Shown in pieces: positions 10,931 to 22,182 of a stretch of 52,058 nucleotides of DNA (the stretch's first letter is position 1; every line of letters starts with the position of its first letter). This stretch comes from Bondarzewia mesenterica (lineage: Eukaryota; Basidiomycota; Agaricomycetes; Russulales; Bondarzewiaceae): positions 1-52,058 of the forward strand of contig SGPL01000213.1 in assembly GCA_004802705.1 (NCBI GenBank), written 5' to 3'. A program made the translations under genes and the position numbers. The notes beneath the pieces are model-generated. The model did no database searches and had not been told where the DNA came from. It worked only from the letters and a program-made list of their open reading frames with translations.

Positions 10931-13900
10931 TCATCGGACGGTCAACGATTTGGTGGTCCCATGGGCCGAGTCAGGCGCGGTCGACGTTTTGAACCCGAGC
11001 TGGCGCATGGCGGCCAGGAGACTCGCCTTCTGCAGCGGCTTGGAAAGTGACGCCGCAAACAGATTGCTCGCCTCGTTATTGTCCGTGCCGCTGTAGGCAC
11101 TCACAGCAATGATCGGCGTACTCGTGTTCTTGTTGTTAGTACTTTTGATATAACGAGCGGCGCTCTCGCCATCCACTACGGGCACACGTTCGTCAGAGAC
11201 TGGTTCTGGGACCCACATTCGCCAATGACATCGTTCACTCACCGACAGGCATATGCAGATCCATCAAGATGCAGTCGAATTCTATACACGTTTTCAATGA
11301 GCAAAACATGTGGTGGGGGCGCAGACGCGGCCAACTTACTGATGTCGCCCATAGCCACACTAATGGCTTCTGACCCATCCGCAACAACCACACATCGACA
11401 TCCCAACCGTATAAGCAATGTCTCAATGATTTTGGCCGTGATGGGGTTGTCCTCAGCCAAAAGGCATGTTACGGCGCGATCATTGGGATCCGGACCTCGT
11501 TTCAGGTCGATCGAGGCAACAGACGATGGCGGCGTATTGACCTCGAACTGGGCAGAAGCTTGCCCAACAGACGTTGGCCATGCCACATCTGAGATGGATC
11601 CCTCGCCCATGCTTGAAGACACAGAGGCCGTCCGCAAGCGACTGGGCATGGAATTGCGACGGCTCCCATCCGCGTCCATGTGACTGAGTTTGAACCGCTC
11701 AACAGCCTCAGATGGTTTCCGAATATGGCTCGTTGTGCTCCCGGGCGTAGAGGGGGGAATGCTGCCCCTGGAAGGAGACGAGGCGATCGACGACGTGGAC
11801 GTTGCCGGTGACGGCGGGTTGGTAAAGGGCTTGCCATCGAAGCTCGTCACAACGCTGGACGGCGGCTTCTTGTTTCGGTGTGAGATACTTTGCTTTCGCG
11901 CGTGCATCACAGTGGGTTCCGACAGCGTGTGCGTGAGAGGGACCATTTGATCCGTCCTAAGCTTTCGGATCATGTCATCGTTTGCCTGCTTCAACACGGG
12001 CAAATTCTTGAAGCTAAACGCTCCAAAGTCGTCATCCGCAGGAGCAGCCGCCTCGCGGCCTTTCGGCACTGGTACGGCATCCGAATGAAGGATATCGAGA
12101 CCCGGGTGAGCGTGTTCAAATGCGCCAACTGCGGGAGCGTGCTCCTCATCGAAAAGCTGAATGATCGCGCCCCGTGGGTCGAAATAGTCCGTGGACTCGG
12201 GATCGGTCACTTGAGGTATGAATGCGGCTTCCGTAGTGGTCACCTTGTCCCATTCAATACCAGCAAAGAATGGATGGTTCTTGACTTCATCCGCTCCGTT
12301 AGCTCCAAGGCGGTGCGTGGGGTCGAGGGTCAGTAGACGCTGCATGAAGTCCCTCGCTTCGAGTGAATAGTCGACGTATTCCTCCATCCAGTCAATTTGC
12401 CCAGACAAGATGTTTTCGAACACCTTCTCGGGCGTCTCATCGTGAAAGGGCGGCACCCCGTACAGGAACTCGTAGGTGATAACACCAAGTGCCCACTGCA
12501 ATCAATGTTAACGACGTTTGAAACGAAATGCATGAAACTTCACAAACCCAATCGACTGCCGCGTCATTACCTCTTAAACCAAGGATAGTCTCCGGAGCCA
12601 GGTAATCCGGAGTACCGACGAACTTCTGCTCGCCAGGGGGGGTACCACTTCCGGGTATAGAGTGCGAACGCAAATCAGTGGTCAGCTCAGTAGCAAAAGA
12701 CTGCAAGGGGCTGTCATTCATCTGACTGCCATTGCGACGAGAAAAGAAGGGGTTAAACGAATCAGAGCCGCTCGACTCGCTCGCGTCGTCTGTGGAGGAT
12801 AGGTATGAGGCTGACCCTTGTCGATAAACTGGAGCTGGCGCCTGATTGAAATACGAACCTGTGCCAATGAGGTCGGCGGGAATGAGCGGAGAAGACAAGT
12901 AAGCAGAGTCGATAGAGGGGGGGCGTGAATGGGGGCTATAACGTGTCCGAGAGAGTAATCCTCTCTCAGAGGACAGGGGTTGTCCCTCGCGCGTCTGCCG
13001 TCCAAGCAGACCAATTCTGCTCAAACCAAAGTCAGTAAGCTTGAGGTGTCCATGCTGGTCAATCAACAGATTATCAGGTTTGAGATCACTGCGAGGCAGA
13101 AATAGGTGAGTTTCAGATCGCAGGACACATAACCACACATTACCGATGCACAATACCGCGTTGATGGAGATATTCAAGGCCAAGGACGACTTCCGCGATG
13201 TACTGTTTCGTCCATTCCTCCGGCAATGCGCCCAGAGACTTGATGAGTGCGGCACAGTCACCACCATTGAGGTATTCCATGACCAGATACAAATTCTCCT
13301 TGCTCTGGAACGTGAAACACAACTTCGCTACGAACGGCGATTCCGCCTGCTTCATGAGGATCATACGCTCTGCCTTGACGTTGGTGATCTGGTTCTTCGC
13401 GATCATGTCCGCCTTCTTTAGCACCTTGATAGCGAAGTAGTCCCCGGTCGCCTTTTTCCGAGCGAGGAAGACAGAGCCAAAGGCACCCTTACTGATAGGT
13501 TTGATGATCTCAAAGTCCTTGATCGACGTGGGCGTCGTGCGGGAGAGGGGAGTGACAGAAGGAAGACGTGGAGATAGAGGGCCACTGCTAAATCCAGAGG
13601 CCGCTGTTGTAACGGAGGGACTCAAGACGGGATATGCAGTTGAGTGCCGTCGATGAGATCGGCGAGTTGTCGGGGCGTCAAGAGGTGAAACAAGGGGTGA
13701 AAGCGGAGGAGTGACCATCAGCTTAGGATCCAGGTTCTGCACAGAGCTCCGTGGTCGTACGGTTCTATTACTCAACTCGTTCCAGTCCATGGGTGGAGGA
13801 AGAAGATTGTCATCAGGAAGTGGAGAGGCAACGATTGGTGCCGCCAAAGCAAGGGGAGAGGAGACAGAAGACGGCGTTGACGAACGCGTTTGGAAACTCC

Positions 13901-16787
13901 CGAGGCCCTGCCACTGGTACGCAAGGGGCGGCGGTATAGCGACAGGCATAGGAGCAGAAGTGACGATCCCACTGCTATCCGCTACAGTTGGTGTCGGGAT
14001 AGGCGAAGCCGAAGCCATCGGGGTAGGGTCTGAAGAACGACCTCGCCCGTTGAAGGCATACTCCGATGTCGTGCTCGAATGGTCATCCCCGGCCTCGCCC
14101 TCTTCTCCTTGCAACTCCCCCTCTTCTCCCTCCAACTCATCCGAGTCCTCGATCTGAGCAAGCGCCAGCCCGACCTGATCCTCCCACTCCTGCCTGACCT
14201 TCTCAGAGTACCTGATCGTATTCTGCAGCCGCACAACCGTGTCAATCTTCTGCCGCATCACCCGTTCCGCATCTTGCACAAGCTGTCCCAGTGCATTGTC
14301 CTGCGTGGAGGGCTTAGACCAATTTCGGATCTGTGAGATCTTGCGCTCTGAACTGGGCGACAGGAGACGCTGACGCTCAATAGGCTCCTTCGCCTCCTCG
14401 TCTTTCAAACTTGGTATCGAGATCTCTAAGGCGACCTGAAGGATATCCTCAAGCTGCTCTAGGATTCGACGCTGCATCTTCTTGACGCCAAAGCGCTGCA
14501 TCTTGCTGATTCGGAACAGCTGGAGCGGCGATGAGGAACCGGGTGAGGTCGACGAAAAGATAGGCATGCCGCGGTACTCCGGAATGGTAACGGGAGATGA
14601 GCGATCCAGGGCAGTCGTGAGGTCGCGGATGGTATTGCGCAACTCCGCTATCGACTCGTTACACTCGCCGATTTCCGCCTCCAGTCTGTGCGTCTCGCTG
14701 CATGTCTCGTTGTGCTTCTCGAAATACCATTGCGGAATGTTGTTCTCGCAGATGCGACAAAGAATAGGCGTCATATTGATTGGGCGCGCGAACGGCAGTG
14801 GCGTAGGCGGTTCCTCCGTTTGCTCATTGAAATTCTGCTGACCGGCGTTGGTGTATGGCTGCTCATCTGGGCCTTCGCTGCCCTCCACAAATATAGTCGG
14901 CGACGCCTGAAGGAATTCCGGGGGGCCAATGGGTTTGATAACCCACATTGTATGAGAAAGTTGGCCATCCTCACGATCGATCATGAGCATACCCTTACCC
15001 TCCATCATCTGGTATAGAGTGCCCATTGACGCATCCCGATCATCCTCTGGCTCAATTTTTAGACGGAATTTGACTTCTACCGTGTGCGAATCGTCTTCCT
15101 GAAGTCTTCGAGTAGCATCGCGGAACACGTTAATATCCTGAGGATTGAGAAGTCGAGATATGCGAGTGCCCTGTAACTCTTCGGCGTCCGTGCTAAAGGC
15201 CCTTGAGTTTCCCGTAGGTCAATTATAGAAGAAAATAACGCACCCAACGACGACGTTCCACGCGTAATTGACCCACATGAGATGATCGCCATCCAAGCTG
15301 AGCTCCAAGACGATGTTTCGATTCTGTGCCGTCTCAGCCTGCAACCGCAGGCGTTCAGTGGCCAGTACTCGAGCAGACTCAGCAGTATCAAGGGTCTTCG
15401 ACGATGTCCTCGCCGTCTCGGGCGAAGGAGGCGGAGGGGGCGGAGCCATGGGGGCATCGTCCCTGGATTTCTTGCCCTGACTGATTGATCGCGAAAGACG
15501 CATCTTGTTCTCCTCCTCGACCGAGAGCCGCGGCGCTGGCGCAGGAACCTGTTCTTCAGCGGGTTTCATGACAAAGAGAAGGGCCTCGTCCTGCTCATCA
15601 TCATTATCGTCGAAATTCCAAAACTGCTTCTCCGCCTCCCACCACTCAACGACACGACTCAAACTGGCGACAGCCAGCAGCACCTGGACGTACCAGTTCC
15701 GCCCGTGCCAATCTGGGTGATCATCCCACGCTTTGCCAATGTTCTGGACTCTCTGGACAATAGATTCGCAAATCTTAGGTTGCGCGGTGAGTTGCGCAAC
15801 AGTCATTTCCGTCACATCGGTAGCAACAGCGATGAGCTCGTACAGCGTCGTCATGATAGGATCAACAGGGTCGTCGATGAGAATACGAGACGAGCGTCGA
15901 TTGGTCGATGCCGAGGCAACATTGGATAGCGATTCGGAGAAACTGGAATGGTTGGTCGGCGGTAAAGGAGAACGGGAGCGGGATGTCGAACGAGAACTTT
16001 GACCAGAGCGGGATGATCTGATGGGGATGTGTATGGAGCGGGAGAGACGGCGGGAAGCAATGCCACCGGCGCCCCACGTTGTCGGGGCAGCAATGTTCTG
16101 CTTGCGCGGACTGGCGTCGGGGCCCTGAGCAGGTCCTACGACAGGACTAGAGTTGCCAGTGGACACGCCGGGAGCCTTGTCCCTTGAGATAGTAGGCTGC
16201 CGTCGCAAAGGAGCAGGGCTTGAGGAGGACGTCGAAGCTGAAAGAAGACCAGGAGATGAAGACCAATGCGTCAGAGTAGGAGGCCGGGGACTGGTTTCTT
16301 CAAGAGACGCACGTTGTCGACTGTGCCCTTCGAACTCTGCCTCGTACCCACCATCAGAGCTAGTGTCGTCCGATTGCACGGCGGACCGGAGGTCCCCCTG
16401 CTGCAAGACAAAAGCCTCGCGAAGAGCCTCAGGATCCGGAGATTGGCCTCCACGATCCCTTTCGCGTTCACGTTCACGCTGTTCCCGGCCGAGCGCAAGC
16501 TGCTCCCGCTCGAGCTGGTGCTCTTGCTCACCTTCACGAAGCCTCTCTTCAAAAAAAGCAGTGATGCTGTTGGTGACGCGTTGCAGCTCCTTGTCGCACT
16601 CTAATTTTGCAGCTTTGAGTCGCCTCGTTACGTGGCGTCGGACGAAAGGCATGGAGACAGTATTCGAGCCGGAGCCATGATTGCTTGTGGAGCTGTTGGA
16701 CTGGGCGACTATGGGGGGCAAGACAGTCTCGGGAGTGAACACGAGAGGACTAGGCGGTTGGCGTCGTTGGGTTCCAGAGTCTGACAT
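10931..16787 (-). CDS. RIM15: RIM15/Cek1-type AGC kinase with C-terminal receiver domain
   Basis: Six exons (15244-16787, 13144-15192, 12548-13088, 11340-12495, 11243-11281, 10931-11175) join in phase to about 1857 residues. A PAS-like segment spans roughly 505-600. A Cys-rich finger CRIC...H...C lies near residue 660. The kinase starts near 1074 with GAFGSV, Lys in FAIKVLKK, HRDLKPDN, then DFGLSR. Between DFG and FVGTPDYLAPE is a Ser-rich insert of about 130 residues, typical of the Rim15/Greatwall branch. The AGC tail is followed by a disordered linker and a receiver with AEDNPITAK, phospho-acceptor Asp in CILMDLHMP, and LSKPLQ. In yeasts Rim15 integrates TORC1, PKA and Pho85 signals and drives quiescence through endosulfine and PP2A. 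Start is the ATG giving MSDSGTQRRQ. It diverges from the bS18m gene. Confidence 0.93.
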
Positions 16788-17173
16788 GGGGGGAAAAGAG
16801 AGGATGAGGCTTGCTGGTATTAGTCGATTGGGGGAGTGATGGAGGGAGTAGTAGAGAAAGGACGAATAAAGTGACCAAGCGAAAGGAAACTGTGGATGAG
16901 GACTAACGGGACATGAAGGAGGATTGGAAGGAGGAAAGTCGAGAGGAGGGCGGGCAGAGGACAGCAAGGGATGATATCAAGCCGGTGATGATTCTGACCA
17001 CGACTTTGGAGAGAAAGAGCTCTAGTCAGCCAGACTTTAGTCTCGCGTCGTTATCCGCACGGTCCCGACTCCACGGCTGCGCATATTATTTTATGTCACT
17101 TCTTGTCACGCTCCCAGGGGGCCTCCCACTCCCCTTCACGCCGTGATTCACAGTCGTCGCCGTCTCCACCGTC
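16788..17173. promoter_or_regulatory. Divergent promoter region RIM15 / bS18m
   Basis: 386 bp separates the two opposed start codons, so it must hold both promoters. Long CT/GA-biased tracts lie on both sides. No confident TATA box is seen. Confidence 0.5.
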
Positions 17174-17930
17174 ATGTTTTCTCTATCTTCTTCCTTTCGC
17201 TCCTTGACGCGCTCTGCGCGTGCTCCGTCACTGCCCTCGCTCAGAACTCTGTCCGCCAATCTTTCAACCAATGAGAAACCACAACCACTCATAGGTAGTT
17301 CTCGCACCATGCGTCGTAACACCGAACTCGAGAGAGACGAGGACCAGGATTTTGACGCCAACGACGTTGAGAAGGACACAACACAGCTGCTGTTTAGTGC
17401 AGGTGACACCACGGCTACCGCCTCGTCTACTTTTAGAGGTATTCCTACTTAGTCCCCCCTCCGAGACGTCGCCCCGCGCTCACTCTATCATCATTCCAGT
17501 CGATGTCACTAAACACGAGAATCAGGCCATACGAAGACTGAGTAGTGGGAGGCTTCCTGCAGTATGTCTATTACCGGCACTGCCGTTCCAGTCGGCTGAC
17601 TTTCCTCTCCCCACTCTGCAGTTTATCAGACCCACAGACTTCGTCGAACCGGACACTGAACGACGCGTCCGTCGTAAACGTCCTTTGCTGGGTCCCGGAG
17701 CCGCCGAGTCACGCGAGATGGACCCGTTCTACCAGCTTGGAATTGATCCTCTCTACGAAGCTACCAACGCCAACCTCCTCGCATTCTTCGTCACCGAGAT
17801 GGGCAAGGTCCGGAGCAGAGCAGAAACCAAGCTCACCTGGCGAAGTCAAAGGAGACTGACAAAGGCAATACGGAGAGCAAAGATGATGGGCGTCATCCCC
17901 ATCCTCAGCAGATCCATCAGGTCCATATGA
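17174..17930 (+). CDS. RSM18: Mitochondrial small-subunit ribosomal protein bS18m
   Basis: Three exons (17174-17438, 17500-17561, 17622-17930) join to 211 residues. The N-terminus (MFSLSSSFRSLTRSARAPS) is rich in Ser and Arg with no acidic residue, as in a mitochondrial presequence. The C-terminal half contains LAFFVTEMGKVRSR, LTWRSQRRLTKAIRRAK and MGVIPIL, the S18 core that binds the 3' domain of small-subunit rRNA beside bS6m. The middle part with many acidic residues is a lineage-specific extension. Both introns are about 60 bp with canonical sites. It shares its promoter with RIM15. Confidence 0.9.
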
Positions 17931-18616
17931 CGCGGGAATTGACAGTCTACCTTATACTCTCTCTATTTCTTCAAAATGTCATCTCCTGCATCCTGGTGTT
18001 CACCGCAACTGGGGCCGCCTGTCACCCTGTGATTCGCTACAATCCAGTGATGAGAGTTCCGCCGGAGTCCATTACACACGGTAACGAAAACGGACGACCC
18101 TGGATTAAACTCGTAAAGTCCCCGATCACACCACTCATGCACCAGCTTGGCACCCAAATCTGAGTGTCTGTCTAATTTGCTTTAGATTATTTAAGTTCCC
18201 TGGGGGTCTTATGACCACGGGTCCCCGTCTGCGTCTGGGGACTACCGAAAGTCTGTGGGAAGCCTCCAGTACGAATAAGAGTCTTCATCAGCCACGGTAC
18301 TTTGCTCCGTGAGGTTAGAAGCGAGTGCAAACCGCCATGGTCCAAACTTACTGACGTCCAAATGACCAAAGCGACGTATGCTTCGCCCAAGCATGCTGCG
18401 AATTGCACACACGGTAGTCTTGGCTTTGTGAATCACAGCCTGATTCAGGACTTGGAGTGCTGTTTGTGAGACTGTAGATCCGGAATACAGTGTCGACGTT
18501 ACCTATACAGTCGCAGCGGGAACGCAGGGGTTCGCAATCGCAGGTGGTTGAAATGTCCGCAAGATCAATAATACACTTATTGAAAAACGTCTACGGACAA
18601 CCGAAGCAAGAATAGC
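17931..18616. other. Convergent spacer bS18m / RPN11
   Basis: About 690 bp between two converging genes. It contains their 3' regions; no gene or repeat is recognised. Confidence 0.5.
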
Positions 18617-19844
18617 CTATAGCTCTGCCAACAGCATCGTGCCCAAATTCTGGACCACCTGATCTCCCATCGCTTTCTCGACCGCCTCCTCTAAATGCCG
18701 TTTTGGATCTTGTTTACCTACATGCCGTGTCTTGAGCTGTTCTGGCGTCAATGTCGACTCTTCCTGCACAGATTTGTTATACGCTTCCGAGAGAGAAAGC
18801 ATGGACTAAAAATGTGGTGAGAAAGGCGGAGGGTCGTGCCAACATCACGAGGCGTGCCACGGGACATTACTTACTTTGATGGACTTCTCGTTACTCTCTT
18901 TTTGCACCTTGAAGTCCCGCAATTTAAGCCCCTCCGTCCAATTTCGCTTGTGCAAATTCATCAGCATTGACTGCTCCAGGTCCGTCTTCCGGTAGTTGAC
19001 CGCTATCGAATAGTAGTGCCGGTTCAGCCCGTGGATCAGGGCCTGAATAGAAGGCTTGTTGATATGACCGATATTTGACGTCGTCTGACGAGGCTCCTGG
19101 CCAGACAGCAGAGCGTGCGGGTTGATAAGACGGAAGGCATCAATGACGACCTTGCCCTTCACAGACTGAATGGGGTCAACTACGACGGCCACAGAGCGGG
19201 GATCCAGAGATTCGAAGGACTAGATAGGGGGAAAGATGACGCTATGCCCGAGAAGTCTAAGTTTACCCTACACGCACCTGTTGTGTGTTGATATCAACGC
19301 TTGATAGCCAACATCCAAACCCTGGATGGGAGTGATACCAACCCACGACTGACTCAGGCCTAGCAAGCATATGTCAGAATTTGAGTCATGACGCAAAACA
19401 TAGCTACCGACCGCCCTGTCTGCTTCAGCATGTCCACCATCTTCGTCTGGAATACGTGGTCGACAGATTCAACAGATACTGTCGTCCCTGACTGAGGCAT
19501 GGCAAACACGTCGATGACTTGCACCGTATACTCGTCGACAAACTCGCCCAGCATGAGACCCATGACTTCCATGGGAACTCCGGCGCGGCCATGCTTCAAC
19601 ATCTACCAGCAAATGAAGTCACAATTAGGATTAGAAATATACAGCCACAAAGCCGGGTATACCTTCAGAAGAGCGAGGGACGAAATGTGAATGACTTCTC
19701 CACTGTAGAATAATGACGCGTCCTGGTCAATGGGCCATATTGCACAAACGATGGAGATCTTTACTTGTCTGGAACGGTCTGCTCACCGCCAGCAACGCTG
19801 CCTCGACCTTGTGCCGAAATCATGCGTTCAAATGCAGGATCCAT
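18617..19844 (-). CDS. RPN11: 26S proteasome regulatory subunit Rpn11 (deubiquitinase)
   Basis: Six exons (19765-19844, 19663-19702, 19412-19602, 19278-19359, 18875-19219, 18617-18805) join to 308 residues, the usual family length. The MPN+ domain has VMGLMLGEF with the catalytic Glu and the JAMM motif [15 protein letters not shown], whose His and Asp residues bind zinc. Further conserved stretches are [23 protein letters not shown] and GLNRHYYSI. Rpn11 sits in the proteasome lid and cuts ubiquitin chains from substrates as they are translocated. The donor of the third intron reads GTCGGT, unlike the GTNNGT form preferred by neighbours, but it is the only one that keeps [10 protein letters not shown] in frame. 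The start [15 protein letters not shown] agrees with homologues. Confidence 0.97.
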
Positions 19845-20072
19845 AGTGCGATAGAAGGGCGCCTTGGTGATTGTGGATTGAAGGTAGGAAAAGAGAATTA
19901 TTACTTCCTTTGGTAAGTTACTCGCGCCTGAATCTGCTGACGCGTCTGGTTTATTTGGTCGCTATTTGCATTTATTGTCCAGAAGCTTCTGAATATAACA
20001 GATTGCAAACATGCACAAATAACCTACTCCGCTCATCATAACGTCACAGCTCATATTCGATGTTGCCAGCCA
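19845..20072. promoter_or_regulatory. Divergent promoter region RPN11 / coiled-coil gene
   Basis: About 230 bp between opposed start codons. I looked for a GGTGGCAAA-type proteasome control element and did not find one. Confidence 0.4.
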
Positions 20073-22046
20073 ATGCCTACAAGCGAACTTTCTGACGCCC
20101 TCAATCCCCATGTGGTTCAAACACGACCCAGGCGAGCATACAGTGATAATATTACTCCTGCTCTGCCCTCTATTGTTCAACAGCCGCAAGTTTCATACGT
20201 GCCGCATCGCAGTGAGCTAGAATATGCAATATCTGAGCCTCCTCCGCCTTCAAATCCTGCCCCTCTTGCTATAGCTTCAAAGTCAATGACATTTTTACCA
20301 TCGATCCATTTACAATCCCGTCTGACTGAATATTTACAAGGCCTCGATTGGAAGGAGCACACTTAGCTCAAGAGCTACTCCGTGCCCTCCAGGCAACTAA
20401 GGCGGCTCATGAAAGCGAGCGAAAGCGGAGAATTGCCTGGGAGCAGGAACTGGATGCCAAATACGCGCAGAGGCAAGCCGAGATGGAGACAAAAGTGGCC
20501 GAAATGGAACAAGAGATTACCTGTCTTCGAGCATATATCGCCACATTTGGGAATAACCGGCCATCTCAGGCATCCACTTCACAGCACACCGGATACCCTC
20601 TATTGATTGAACCTGCCTCTACCTCATCTGTGGTTACCATATCCGAGGAATCAACTGAACCTCCCGCAGCGACAGACGTGCTGGGGAACGCGCAGTCAGA
20701 TAATACTGTAGCCCAGATCGAGGCGATACCCACCCCTGCTGCGACGGTTTCTCGCGCCTCGTCTCCTGCTCCCTCATCTCGAGGTCAATCCCGGTCTTGC
20801 TCTTACGCCCCTTCTTCCTCGAACAGAAAGAGGCGTACGCATGCACGAAGTGACGAGGAATTTGATAGTGATAATAGCGAAGCTTCGCGGTCATCTGCCG
20901 GTAGCAGGCCGCTGAAACGTTTGAACCATCATGACACGAGGTGTTATACTGTTCAGGTATGTTGTTGGCTCTGACTGACCTTACGCGTGGCTAAACCAAC
21001 TTCAGACGGCTATGCGCAAGCATATTTATCGTCTCATGGAAACCAAACCAGATGAAGAACTTCCCCCATCCCATTTAGAAGGGTTGATTATTGGCCCTGA
21101 CGAGCCCGTACGTTTTGTCTGGGAAAAGACGGTCAAGCAGTCTTCCCACAACGTCAAAATGAAAGCTCGCGTCGTTGCTGATCTGAAGGCTAATCGACGG
21201 TTATACAAGCATGTACCTGACAAGGATTTCGGGAAAAAGTCTCTCGAATCCGTTTTCGATCAGGCTTTCACGACGTTCCGTCAAAAGGCCAAGGGGCAGA
21301 GCGACGCAGCAATTGCACAGTCCCAGAAAGCGAAGGAGGAACACAAGGCTCTGAAAGCACGGAGAGCCGGTCGAAAGAGACTGGTGAGTTCTACACCGAT
21401 TGCTTCGAACCTCGCGGCTACTCACTGTCTATTGCAGAAATTGAGCAATCGCATTGAGGCTCGACAGAAGACGGAGGCATTTTCGCATGCGACTTTCAGC
21501 GGCGCCCTGCATATAGACTGTATGTCTTCTGAGGAATCGGATGAAGAGTCCTCTAAGGCTGGTCCCTCGACGTCCAAAGAGAAGGCTTTCATTGTTCGCG
21601 GTATACCATGGCGGAGCACGCGTCTACTCAAATTCTATGGCATACTGGACGAGGATGACAAATTGGACAAAAGTCTTAAACCAAAGCGTGGAGTTGGCCG
21701 GAGGGAGCGTAGCGAGGGTCCGCCCAAAGCAGGGTTCTATTTACCGCCAAAGGGCGTGGCCGACTGGATGATCAGCCGCCGGTGGTTGCGCGACATGCAG
21801 GCGGTACATCCAGAGTTGTTGAGCCTGTTGAAAGACATCGTCGTAGATCCTTTAGGATTCGACTGGACTCGATTCGATGCTCTGGGTTATGAGAGCGAGG
21901 ATGAATTAGATCCTGTGCATTCTACGCTCCGAAGCCAGCGACTCGTGTACCCTGCCGTTGACGATACTCATACCACTGTTCATACCAATTTAAACGCCAA
22001 CCCCACTAGTTACTCTCTGCAGTATGCTCTGGCCCCTGTATTCTAG
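20073..22046 (+). CDS. Uncharacterised coiled-coil protein (Agaricomycete family)
   Basis: Proposed exons 20073-20281, 20341-20956, 21006-21383, 21438-22046 join in phase to about 603 residues. A disordered proline-rich start is followed by a heptad-like segment (residues about 75-130: AQELLRALQATKAAHESERK, then KVAEMEQEI) and a Ser-rich basic stretch that could act as a nuclear signal (SNRKRRTHARS). The C-terminal half holds charged, Arg/Lys-rich motifs RFVWEKTVKQSSHN, RRAGRKRL, VRGIPWRSTRLL and GYESEDELD. The layout resembles an expanded uncharacterised family I associate with Agaricomycetes; no function is known to me. The first intron is the weak point: without it the frame breaks at about 20350, and the donor GTCAAT is unusual. 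Start codon uncertain. Confidence 0.65.
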
Positions 22047-22182
22047 TTGTTCTGTATTTTCTTCCGTACGGCCATCTAAACGTTGCACCGTTAGTATAAT
22101 CGTTAGTCATGTTACATAAGAAAGGGAAATGATTAGAGGAACCTCAGGCTGCTGAGTCTGACACTGCTTGTGTACTACAACC

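Noticed and set aside
18187..18436. Minus-strand frames in the bS18m/RPN11 spacer
   Set aside because: Short, no motif, and located in a convergent 3' region.
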